From Ilumatobacteraceae bacterium (GTDB lineage Bacteria; Actinomycetota; Acidimicrobiia; Acidimicrobiales; Ilumatobacteraceae): 8,461 nucleotides of DNA. Shown here piece after piece: positions 1 through 6,303 of the stretch. The notes beneath the pieces are model-generated. The model made no database searches. It saw only the letters and a program-made list of their open reading frames with translations, and was not told the origin of the DNA. Location of the stretch: the NCBI GenBank assembly GCA_030727685.1, contig JANRBC010000026.1:1-8461 (forward strand). Direction: 5' to 3'. Numbering within the stretch: the stretch's first letter is position 1; each line of letters starts with the position of its first letter. The translations under genes and the position numbers were made by a program.

Positions 1-191
1 TTGCCGCCGCAGTGACGAAACGCAACCGTCAATGGATGATTTTCGTCGGCTTCATTTGATTCAGCGGGAGCATTGCCGAACCCTGCTTCGAGATGCAAGT
101 TGAGAGCCAAACCCAAAACATCAAAACCAGGACCGAGATTGGCCGTGCTTGCAGGCACACGAACAGCAACTGGTCTTTGACCTGAATTCAT
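1..191 (-). CDS. thrB: Homoserine kinase, N-terminal part (cut by the left edge)
   Basis: Homoserine kinase is a cytosolic GHMP-superfamily enzyme that phosphorylates L-homoserine to O-phosphohomoserine with ATP, on the way to threonine. About 63 codons are visible. The protein starts MNSGQRPVAVRVPASTANLG and continues PGFDVLGLALNLHLEA. The VRVPASxANLGPGFDxLGLAL block at residues 10-30 is the N-terminal signature of ThrB. The glycine-rich ATP loop and the catalytic C-terminal half lie beyond the edge. The ATG at 191-189 is only 4 bases after the trpD stop and has no convincing Shine-Dalgarno sequence, so translation is probably coupled to trpD. It is the last visible gene of the whiB-trpD-thrB run. 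Another GHMP kinase is possible in principle, but the PASxANLGPGFD motif strongly favours ThrB. Confidence 0.88.
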   Translation of the reverse strand, partial: MNSGQRPVAVRVPASTANLGPGFDVLGLALNLHLEAGFGNAPAESNEADENHPLTVAFRHCGG

Positions 192-195
192 GGCT

Positions 196-1260
196 TTATT
201 GTGCCATCTGTTTTGCGGCGTCAACGCTGACGCGAATCAATTCATCAAGAACATCTCGCGCTGCACCCGAGTCAATTGAATCGAATGCAATTTCGAGCCC
301 TTGAGACATGTCATCGGCTTTACCTGCGACGACAATGCCGGCAGCAGCATTCAGCGCAACAATGTTGCGAACCGGGCCTTTTTCTCCGTCAAGCAGATCT
401 CGGAAAATTTTGGCATTATCTTTTGGCGAACCGCCGCGCACCGCAGCAACATCTGCATGCGCGAGACCAAGCGATGCTGCGTTGATTTCAAACTCGCGCA
501 TTTTTCCGGAATCAACTTCGACCACGGGGCATGGTCCGCTGAGTGAAAGTTCATCCATCGAGCCATGACCATGTACAACCCATGCACGTTTTACGCCACG
601 AGTCGTAATTGCTTTGGCCATGACATTGGCTGCTAACGGGTCGCCGACACCGACGACCATAAACGAAATCTGTGCTGGGTTGGCCATTGGCCCGAGCAGA
701 TTGAAAACCGTCGGCACACCGATTTCGCGGCGCGACGGACCAGTGAATCTGAAAGCCGGATGAAATCTTTGCGCGAAGCAAAAACCAAAACCAGTCTCTT
801 CAACACATTTGACAACACCAATGCCGTCTAGTTCGATTGCAACACCCAACGCCTCGAGCACATCGGCGGCACCGCTCTTTGAAGACGATGCTCGACTGCC
901 GTGTTTGCAAACCGGAATTTTTGCACCAGCGACAACTAGACCCGCCATTGTCGAAACATTTACCGAATGGCTGTGATCGCCACCCGTACCCACGATGTCA
1001 AGTGCGCCTAGCGAAATTTGCTCAGGTAGAAAAACTCGCTCTGCGGCGCGACGAACTTCGGCCAACATGCCTTCAAGTTCGATTTCAGTTTCGCCCTTGG
1101 CACGAAGCGCAACAATGAATGCCGTTATCTGCGAAGGAGTCGCCTCACCTGAGAGCACCGAACGCATGGCCGCACCGGCATGACTAGCACTTAGATCTTT
1201 GCCGGCCAAGAGTTGCGAGATGACCTGCGGCCAAGAACCAGCAGCATCGATCTCGCTCAT
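196..1260 (-). CDS. trpD: Anthranilate phosphoribosyltransferase
   Basis: TrpD transfers the phosphoribosyl group of PRPP to anthranilate, the second step of tryptophan synthesis from chorismate, in the cytosol. At 354 residues it is full length for the family. An N-terminal helical domain (about residues 10-80) is followed by the PRPP-binding GTGGD (91-95), the KHG block (119-121) leading into SSKSGAADVLEALG (126-139), RFHPAF (165-170), NLLGPMANPA (187-196) and VHGHGSMDELSL (229-240). The asparagine usual in the KHGNRA motif is serine here (S122). The ATG at 1260 lies 12 bases after the whiB stop, with a weak GAG-containing ribosome site, and thrB follows after 4 bases. No other trp gene is in the window, so this is a stand-alone trpD. 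The function is secure from the conserved blocks; altered substrate handling because of S122 is only a possibility. Confidence 0.95.
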   Translation of the reverse strand: MSEIDAAGSWPQVISQLLAGKDLSASHAGAAMRSVLSGEATPSQITAFIVALRAKGETEIELEGMLAEVRRAAERVFLPEQISLGALDIVGTGGDHSHSVNVSTMAGLVVAGAKIPVCKHGSRASSSKSGAADVLEALGVAIELDGIGVVKCVEETGFGFCFAQRFHPAFRFTGPSRREIGVPTVFNLLGPMANPAQISFMVVGVGDPLAANVMAKAITTRGVKRAWVVHGHGSMDELSLSGPCPVVEVDSGKMREFEINAASLGLAHADVAAVRGGSPKDNAKIFRDLLDGEKGPVRNIVALNAAAGIVVAGKADDMSQGLEIAFDSIDSGAARDVLDELIRVSVDAAKQMAQ

Positions 1261-1272
1261 GCGAAAACGCTC

Positions 1273-1509
1273 TTAGGCGCTGCGGCGGGTGCGCAGCATT
1301 TTGCGACGCTCGCGGGCAGATGTGCCGCCCCAAACGCCTTGCTTCTCACGATTATCGAGTGCATATGACAAACACGCTATGCGCACTTTGCACTCACTGC
1401 AGACTGATTTTGCCTGACTGCAGTTTTCTTCGTTATCTGGATAGAAAATCTGGGGGTCAAGACCCTGGCAAGCACTACTGCTGCGCCAAGACAAATCAAA
1501 TTCAGGCAC
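1273..1509 (-). CDS. WhiB-family iron-sulfur transcriptional regulator
   Basis: WhiB proteins are small cytosolic actinobacterial regulators that bind a [4Fe-4S] cluster and usually act with the primary sigma factor. From a GTG at 1509-1507 the product has 78 residues. The four cluster cysteines are C14, C37, C40 and C46 (C-X22-C-X2-C-X5-C). They are followed by the GVWGG turn (58-62) and a basic tail rich in Arg and Lys (65-76) for DNA contact. An extra cysteine, C30, lies between the first two ligands. I chose the GTG because AAGGGGG ends 5 bases before it. A longer reading from TTG at 1536 adds nine residues, but that TTG directly abuts a -10 box and would fall upstream of the predicted transcript start. 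The core resembles the WhiB2/WhmD group, but I cannot assign a subfamily. It leads a run with trpD and thrB, 12 bases upstream of trpD. Confidence 0.93.
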   Translation of the reverse strand: MPEFDLSWRSSSACQGLDPQIFYPDNEENCSQAKSVCSECKVRIACLSYALDNREKQGVWGGTSARERRKMLRTRRSA

Positions 1510-1521
1510 TCGAACCCCCTT
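1510..1521 (-). promoter_or_regulatory. Strong ribosome binding site that decides the whiB start
   Basis: On the minus strand AAGGGGG (1521-1515) is followed by five bases and then GTG (1509-1507). It is close to the AAGGAGG consensus, well spaced for initiation, and is the best Shine-Dalgarno match near any start in the left half of the window. It favours the 78-residue WhiB over the 87-residue version from TTG 1536. Confidence 0.7.
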
Positions 1522-1536
1522 GTTCTCGCCAGGCAA

Positions 1537-1567
1537 AGACTAGAACTTGGGTGCTACACAATGCCAA
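1537..1567 (-). promoter_or_regulatory. Putative whiB-trpD-thrB promoter
   Basis: On the minus strand TAGTCT (1542-1537) fits the TAnnnT -10 box, and TTGGCA (1567-1562) lies 19 bases upstream as a near-consensus -35. A start six bases after the -10 would be at about 1530. That gives a leader of about 21 bases carrying the AAGGGGG site. The -35 overlaps the first copy of the 19-base repeat at 1558-1576, so a protein bound there could affect this promoter. This is predicted from sequence only; the 19-base spacer is slightly long. Confidence 0.5.
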
Positions 1568-1576
1568 TCGGCAATG
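1558..1576 (+). repeat. 19-base imperfect direct repeat, copy 1
   Basis: ACAATGCCAATCGGCAATG matches 17 of 19 bases of the copy at 1630-1648, exactly 72 bases downstream. This copy contains the short inverted repeat TGCC-N4-GGCA (1562-1573) and overlaps the predicted whiB -35. It also starts a seven-codon reading frame (MPIGNAN, stop at 1582-1584) whose first residues resemble the GlpD start MPVVNVQ. It may be a shared operator or a relic of a small duplication. Confidence 0.55.
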
Positions 1577-1620
1577 CGAATTAACAATCTCACGAACCAC
1601 TAAAAATTCATGTCCTCGTT

Positions 1621-1632
1621 TAGGCTAAAACA
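1621..1632 (+). promoter_or_regulatory. Leaderless promoter of glpD (-10 box)
   Basis: TAGGCT (1621-1626) matches the TAnnnT -10 pattern and is followed by exactly six bases before the ATG at 1633, so transcription should start on or next to the A of the start codon. There is no Shine-Dalgarno sequence upstream of glpD, as expected for a leaderless mRNA. No clear -35 is seen at 16-19 bases upstream, which is common for actinobacterial leaderless promoters. Confidence 0.6.
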
Positions 1633-1648
1633 ATGCCAGTCGTCAATG
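1630..1648 (+). repeat. 19-base imperfect direct repeat, copy 2
   Basis: ACAATGCCAGTCGTCAATG is the partner of the copy at 1558-1576, with two mismatches. It spans the predicted transcription start and first five codons of glpD, so a protein bound here would sit on the promoter start point. In this copy the second GGCA arm is changed to GTCA, so the small inverted repeat is degraded. Confidence 0.55.
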
Positions 1649-3288
1649 TTCAAGCCGAGCGTCGTGGCTATTTAGAGCACGCCAAGAATGAACAATTCGA
1701 CGTACTCGTAATTGGCGGCGGAATCACGGGCCTTGGCGTCGCCGTTGATGCGGTTACCCGCGGATTAAAAGTTGCACTCGTCGAACGCGATGACTTCGCT
1801 TCGGGTACATCGTCCAAAAGCAGCAAGTTGATTCACGGCGGCGTCAGATATTTGCAACAGGGCGAGGTTGCGCTCGTTTACGAAGCCTTGCATGAACGAC
1901 ATCGACTCAAGCGCAACGCGCCACACTTGGTACAGACGTTGCCATTCATGATTCCGATCTTGAAGCGCGATGGTGTTGTGTCACGCAAAATTGCGCGTGC
2001 GCTCGGCAGTGCTTTATGGATGTATGACCTGACCGGTGGTTGGCGAATCGGCAAATTTCACCGCCGACTAAAAGCCGACAAAGCCTTTACTCACTTGCCG
2101 ACGATGGAACGCAAACGGCTCGGCTCGGCATATTTATATTTCGATGCGATGGCTGACGACGCGAGAATCTGCATCGCCTTAGCACGCACTGCTGCCAGTT
2201 ACGGCGCGTCGGTTTTGAATTACACCAGAGTCGAAAAGATTCTGCACGATTCGCACGGCCGGGCCTGCGGAGCAGTTGTGAAACCACACGACGGCGAGGC
2301 CTTCGAGATCAAAGCACGAGCCGTTGTAAACGCCGCCGGAGTTTGGTCTGACGAAGTTATGACAACCGATGCAGGCAAGAACCCAGAATCAATTCGCCCG
2401 GCGAAGGGTGTCCACTTAACAGTGCCCTGGAGTCTCGTACGAAACGATATTGCTGTAGTCATTCCGGTGCCTGGTGACAAACGAAGTCTGTTTTTGGTTC
2501 CGTGGATTTCAAATTATGACGGAACTTTTCAGTACACATATGTCGGCACGACAGATACTGATTATCAAGGTTCAATCGACGACCCTCACTGCACACGCAT
2601 CGACATCGACTACGTTCTCAAGGCGCTGAATGCCGCCGTGACTACGAAAATAACTGCCGATGATGTGACCGCAGTGTGGTCTGGTTTACGTCCACTCGTG
2701 AAAAGTGTTAGCGGTGAAAAAATCAGCTCGCGAACAGCCGACTTGTCGCGACGCCATAAAGTTTCGAAATCAAATTCTGGCGTGATCACTATCGCTGGTG
2801 GCAAGTTGACGACTTATCGAAAGATGGCTCAAGACACCGTTGACGAAGTTTTAATCGCACTTAATCAGACTGCGCGGTGCAAGACCAAGAACTTAAAAGT
2901 TATTGGCGCAGAATCTAATGCCGGAAAAACCTCAGATACGAAGGCGATGCATCTTTATGCGCGCTTCGGTAGCGAGACTGAAACGATCATCTCGATGATC
3001 AAACAAGACCCAAGTTTGGGCGAACCATTGACTGAAGGTCTGCCCTATTTACGGGCCGAGGCTGTCTTTGCGGTGCAATACGAGATGGCTCGAACACTTG
3101 ACGATATTTTGTCGCGCCGAACACGAGCACGCATCATTAATCGCCGCGCGAGTGTCGCTAGTGCCCGAAGTGTTGCCGAGTTAATCGCTCCGCTGTTGGG
3201 TTGGAGCGAGCAAGAAATTAACAATCAAGTTCTGCATTACAGCAATTCGTGTGCAGACGAAGATCATGCAGCGCTTCAGTTGCAATAA
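1633..3288 (+). CDS. glpD: FAD-dependent glycerol-3-phosphate dehydrogenase
   Basis: GlpD oxidises sn-glycerol 3-phosphate to dihydroxyacetone phosphate at the cytoplasmic membrane and passes electrons through FAD to the quinone pool. The 551-residue length is normal. The FAD-binding Rossmann motif GGGITG is at 28-33, ERDDFASGTSSKSSKLIHGG at 51-70 with HGGVRYL at 68-74, VNAAGVWSDEV at 232-242, GTTDTDY at 305-311, GLRPL at 351-355 and GGKLTTYR at 389-396. The helical C-terminal domain follows, including DDILSRRTR (490-498). The ATG sits at the end of a leaderless -10 promoter with no ribosome site. The ADPS-like gene starts 3 bases after the stop and an FGGY kinase follows, making this the first gene of a three-gene operon. 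A close relative acting on another polyol phosphate (such as EryB on erythritol 4-phosphate) cannot be excluded by sequence alone. Confidence 0.95.
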   Translation: MPVVNVQAERRGYLEHAKNEQFDVLVIGGGITGLGVAVDAVTRGLKVALVERDDFASGTSSKSSKLIHGGVRYLQQGEVALVYEALHERHRLKRNAPHLVQTLPFMIPILKRDGVVSRKIARALGSALWMYDLTGGWRIGKFHRRLKADKAFTHLPTMERKRLGSAYLYFDAMADDARICIALARTAASYGASVLNYTRVEKILHDSHGRACGAVVKPHDGEAFEIKARAVVNAAGVWSDEVMTTDAGKNPESIRPAKGVHLTVPWSLVRNDIAVVIPVPGDKRSLFLVPWISNYDGTFQYTYVGTTDTDYQGSIDDPHCTRIDIDYVLKALNAAVTTKITADDVTAVWSGLRPLVKSVSGEKISSRTADLSRRHKVSKSNSGVITIAGGKLTTYRKMAQDTVDEVLIALNQTARCKTKNLKVIGAESNAGKTSDTKAMHLYARFGSETETIISMIKQDPSLGEPLTEGLPYLRAEAVFAVQYEMARTLDDILSRRTRARIINRRASVASARSVAELIAPLLGWSEQEINNQVLHYSNSCADEDHAALQLQ

Positions 3289-3291
3289 CCC

Positions 3292-4794
3292 ATGACGACT
3301 AAACCTTCATCGCCGATTGAATTTTCGAACTCAATTGACAATGTCACCGACAGAATAGATACAGTCGCCACACAGTTGCCGACTGATTTTTTGAGTTCGC
3401 TCGACAAAATCTGCCCAAGTTCAACTTCAACTACCGATTTGGTCGAACACGCTCGTGATTGGTGGCCACTGGCAATGCATTGGGCGCTAAGTGGCATGAC
3501 GACTCGACGCCCCGGCGCAGTTTGCCGCCCAACTTCGACGAATCAAGTCAGCGAAGTCGTTGCACTTTGTGCGAAAAATTCGGTGCCCGTAACAGTGTCT
3601 GGTGGGCGCTCAGGTGTCTGTGGTGCAGCCGTGCCACTTTTTGCTGGCGTTGTAATCGACACGACTGACTTGCACGGCGTTGTCAGCGTCGACCAACTTT
3701 CGGGCTTGATCGAAGTTCTACCCGGAACTTTTGGCCCAGACCTAGAAAATGAGATCAACGGTAAATACCAACTATCTGTTGGCCACTTTCCACAGTCATT
3801 CGATATTTCGACTGTTGGCGGTTGGATTGGCTCGCGTGGTGCAGGCCAATTTTCGACACGCTACGGAAAAATCGACGACATGGTTGCTGGTCTCGAAGTA
3901 GTTCTCGCTGATGGCTCGGTTATTTTGACTGGCACTGAACCAGCGGGTGCCGCCGGACCAGACCTGACGTCTTTGTTTATCGGCAGCGAAGGAACCCTGG
4001 GCATCATTACCAAAGTTTGGTTGCGTGCGCACCCGTTGCCAAGTTGCACAAAAAAGGCAGCATTTCGGTTTAAGTCGTTTGCTGCTGCTGTCGAAACGAT
4101 GCGTTCTGCTGTGCGTCACGGTGCAACTCCGGCAGTTTTGCGGCTTTACGATGAGCGCGAAAGCAAGCGCAGCCACGGCGGCGACGGCACGACCTGCACA
4201 CTTTTGATCCTCGATGAAGGCGTCGAGACATTAGTTAATGCGACAATAGAAATAGTCGCCGAGGCAGCGCAATCAAATGACGGTGAAACTGCCGAAACTC
4301 AACTTGTCGACAACTGGCTCAGCCATCGCAACGACACAAGCGGCTTGCAAATTCTTTCGAAAAAAGGTTTTGTTATCGACACCATGGAAGTTGCAGTCGC
4401 ATGGTCGCGAGTGAACCAAGTCGCCGAGTCTGTAAAGAGTTCGATAATGCAGGTCACTGGTGCGCGCAGCGCGTCTTGCCATATCTCGCACAGTTATATT
4501 GACGGCGCGTGCATTTACTTCACGTTCGTTGCTGAACCAAGCACCAAAGATCTTCAATCAGTTGAACTCGCCTACTCTCAAATTTGGGATGCTGCTCAGA
4601 ATGCCGCTCTGCAATCTGGTGCAAATCTGACTCACCATCACGGCGTAGGCATCAACCGCGCGAAATACATGAAGCGAGCGCTCGGTTCTGCGCACGACGT
4701 TTTGGCATCTATAAAAGGTGCTCTTGACCCGAAAGATATTTTGAACCCGGGCAAATTCGGTATTGCCTCAAAGCGCGGCGAATACAAAATTTAA
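3292..4794 (+). CDS. agpS: Alkyl-dihydroxyacetonephosphate synthase-like FAD oxidase
   Basis: Members of this family are VAO-type flavoproteins. The best-studied exchanges the acyl chain of acyl-dihydroxyacetone phosphate for a fatty alcohol, making the ether bond of ether lipids. The 500-residue protein has the FAD-binding PVTVSGGRSGVCG (99-111), GHFPQS (164-169), STVGGWIGSRGAG (173-185), AGPDLTSLFIGSEGTLGIIT (221-240), TPAVLRLYD (279-287), SHSYIDGACIYFTF (399-412), the histidine run HHHGVG (448-453) and a terminal DPKDILNPGKFG (479-490). GHxPxS, the PAxxRLxD block and HHHG separate ADPS enzymes from ordinary D-lactate or glycolate dehydrogenases. About 45 N-terminal residues lack recognisable motifs. 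The ATG is 3 bases after the glpD stop with no ribosome site, so translation is probably coupled. The ADPS-like class is well supported; an actual ether-lipid role is inferred, and an alcohol or hydroxyacid oxidase remains possible. Confidence 0.82.
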   Translation: MTTKPSSPIEFSNSIDNVTDRIDTVATQLPTDFLSSLDKICPSSTSTTDLVEHARDWWPLAMHWALSGMTTRRPGAVCRPTSTNQVSEVVALCAKNSVPVTVSGGRSGVCGAAVPLFAGVVIDTTDLHGVVSVDQLSGLIEVLPGTFGPDLENEINGKYQLSVGHFPQSFDISTVGGWIGSRGAGQFSTRYGKIDDMVAGLEVVLADGSVILTGTEPAGAAGPDLTSLFIGSEGTLGIITKVWLRAHPLPSCTKKAAFRFKSFAAAVETMRSAVRHGATPAVLRLYDERESKRSHGGDGTTCTLLILDEGVETLVNATIEIVAEAAQSNDGETAETQLVDNWLSHRNDTSGLQILSKKGFVIDTMEVAVAWSRVNQVAESVKSSIMQVTGARSASCHISHSYIDGACIYFTFVAEPSTKDLQSVELAYSQIWDAAQNAALQSGANLTHHHGVGINRAKYMKRALGSAHDVLASIKGALDPKDILNPGKFGIASKRGEYKI

Positions 4795-4807
4795 GCAACA
4801 CAATATC

Positions 4808-4820
4808 GAGAGGTTAAAAA
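4808..4820 (+). promoter_or_regulatory. Ribosome binding site for the TTG start of the kinase
   Basis: GAGAGG (4808-4813) lies seven bases before TTG at 4821. This fixes the unusual start, because the phosphate-binding strand LVIDIGTSG begins at the fourth codon and leaves no room for a later start. The adjacent ADPS-like gene lacks such a site. Confidence 0.65.
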
Positions 4821-6284
4821 TTGGGCGTTCTGGTCATTGACATTGGCACAAGCGGTCTGCGCGCCGGATTAGTTCGTCATGACGGCTCATTGCACTTTTT
4901 AAATTATGAAGCATGTCGCCCCGATACTCCGACTCCGGGGCTTGTCGAATTTGACGCTCAAAAATTGGCTGAGGCCGCATTGCGCGTTTGCAATCTAACC
5001 ATCGAACAATCGCAAAAGACCGACAAGATTGTCGCAGTCGGTATCACAAATCAACGTGCATCTACTGTGATGTGGAGCAAGTCAACAGGCAAGCCATTTG
5101 GGCCCGCCCTAGGTTGGCAAGATCTTCGTACTGTCGGTGAATGCATAACTGCCCACGCTGAACACGGCATCAAGCTCGCCCCAAATCAAACAGCAACCAA
5201 AGCAGCATGGATGTTGAGGCACTACATCGATGCAAACAAGATCGATCATCATGATGTCTGCATCGGCACAGTCGACTCATTTATTGCTGCAACACTTTCA
5301 AACAATCAACTACACGTCACCGACTCAAGCAATGCTGCTGTGACGGGGCTCTGCGAACTTGATGCACAGTCATGGTCGCCACGTCTGTGCGAAATTCTTC
5401 GTGTTGACATTTCGACGCTTCCTAAAATTGTCACATCTTTGGGCGTTATCGGCAACGCAACCGCTTTGCCAGGTGCGCCACCGATTACGTCATTAATCGG
5501 CGATCAACAATCATCATTAATTGGTCAAGCGTGCATCACCAGCGGTGCAACAAAAATCACTTTCGGCACCGGAGGCATGCTGAACACATTCACCGGCCAG
5601 AACGGACCAACAAAATTTGCTCGCAATGATCACGGCACATACCCGATCGTTGCTTACCGAGACAACGAGAAAACTTTTTGGGCGTCTGAAGCGATAATGC
5701 TCGCGGCCGGCACCAACATCGACTGGCTTCGCGAAGATCTCAAACTCATCAATTCACCTGAAGACAGTCACAAAATTGCTGCCCAAGTTTCTGACAGTGC
5801 GGGCGTTTTATTCGTGCCTGCACTTTTTGGTCTCGGCACGCCGCACTGGGATTATGGCGCTCGCGGCACGCTACTTGGTATCACGCGCGGCACTTCACGC
5901 AGTCATGTTGTTCGGGCTGTGCTTGAAGGCATTGCCCACCGCGGGGCCGACATGGTTGACGCAGTTGTAGCCGCGACACAACTCGAAGTTAACTCGGTTC
6001 GCATTGATGGTGGCATGAGCCGTAACCCAACTTTCGTGCAAGCACTCGCCAATGCAACCAGACGCAACGTCGAAGTTTCACCCGTTACCGAAGCCACAAC
6101 CCTTGGCGCAGCATTCTTGGCCGGTGTTGCAGTTTCGTTTTGGCCGTCAATAAACGACGCGACCAGCACATGGAAACCTGCGCAAATCGTGAGCCCAGAT
6201 AAAGATCTCGATCGCGCACAATGGCACGAGGCGATTTCTCGCGCACGCAATTGGATCCCCGCTCTGTCAAGCCTTGACTTCTAA
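4821..6284 (+). CDS. glpK: FGGY-family kinase of the glycerol kinase branch
   Basis: FGGY kinases use ATP to phosphorylate sugars or polyols in the cytosol; glycerol kinase makes glycerol 3-phosphate. The 487-residue length is normal. DIGTSGLRAGL (7-17) is the N-terminal ATPase loop, GITNQR (74-79) and W99 are typical of GlpK, D228 in GDQQSSL is the expected catalytic base, and TFGTGGM (247-253), GLGTPHWD (337-344), DGGMSRNP (396-403) and TTLGAAFLAGVAVSFW (426-441) complete the fold. By my hand alignment to E. coli GlpK, R83, W103 and D245 are kept, but E84 is Ala80, Y135 is about Asn122 and F270 is about Met253. The glycerol pocket is therefore atypical. It starts with TTG 26 bases after the ADPS-like gene. 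With glpD in the operon, glycerol remains the default guess, but another small polyol or ketose is plausible. Confidence 0.8.
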   Translation: MGVLVIDIGTSGLRAGLVRHDGSLHFLNYEACRPDTPTPGLVEFDAQKLAEAALRVCNLTIEQSQKTDKIVAVGITNQRASTVMWSKSTGKPFGPALGWQDLRTVGECITAHAEHGIKLAPNQTATKAAWMLRHYIDANKIDHHDVCIGTVDSFIAATLSNNQLHVTDSSNAAVTGLCELDAQSWSPRLCEILRVDISTLPKIVTSLGVIGNATALPGAPPITSLIGDQQSSLIGQACITSGATKITFGTGGMLNTFTGQNGPTKFARNDHGTYPIVAYRDNEKTFWASEAIMLAAGTNIDWLREDLKLINSPEDSHKIAAQVSDSAGVLFVPALFGLGTPHWDYGARGTLLGITRGTSRSHVVRAVLEGIAHRGADMVDAVVAATQLEVNSVRIDGGMSRNPTFVQALANATRRNVEVSPVTEATTLGAAFLAGVAVSFWPSINDATSTWKPAQIVSPDKDLDRAQWHEAISRARNWIPALSSLDF

Positions 6285-6291
6285 GTTCGTC

Positions 6292-6303
6292 TAGATTTAT
6301 TGA
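6292..6303 (+). promoter_or_regulatory. Putative leaderless promoter of the ferritin-like pair (-10 box)
   Basis: TAGATT (6292-6297) is followed by exactly six bases and then ATG at 6304. This is the same geometry as the glpD promoter, and no Shine-Dalgarno sequence is present. It lies in the 19-base gap after the kinase stop. TTGACT at 6274-6279 looks like a -35 but is only 12 bases from the -10, so it is probably not used. Read-through from the upstream operon remains possible. Confidence 0.5.

Noticed and set aside
1561..1584. Seven-codon upstream frame (MPIGNAN) as a regulatory leader peptide for glpD
   Set aside because: It lies upstream of the predicted leaderless transcript start, so it would not be on the glpD mRNA. 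It is better explained as part of the direct repeat.
1320..1628. Plus-strand 102-codon frame opposite whiB
   Set aside because: It is antisense to a clear WhiB gene; its many cysteines mirror the complementary codons and it has no ribosome site.
1261..1632. Trp attenuator, riboswitch or tRNA upstream of trpD or glpD
   Set aside because: No run of Trp codons, no terminator/antiterminator pair, no cloverleaf, and the gaps are too short.
3796..4176. Minus-strand 126-codon frame inside the ADPS-like gene
   Set aside because: The plus strand encodes the conserved FAD-binding core here; no independent signal for a gene.
6274..6279. TTGACT as a -35 box for the ferritin pair
   Set aside because: Only 12 bases separate it from TAGATT, too short for a standard promoter.
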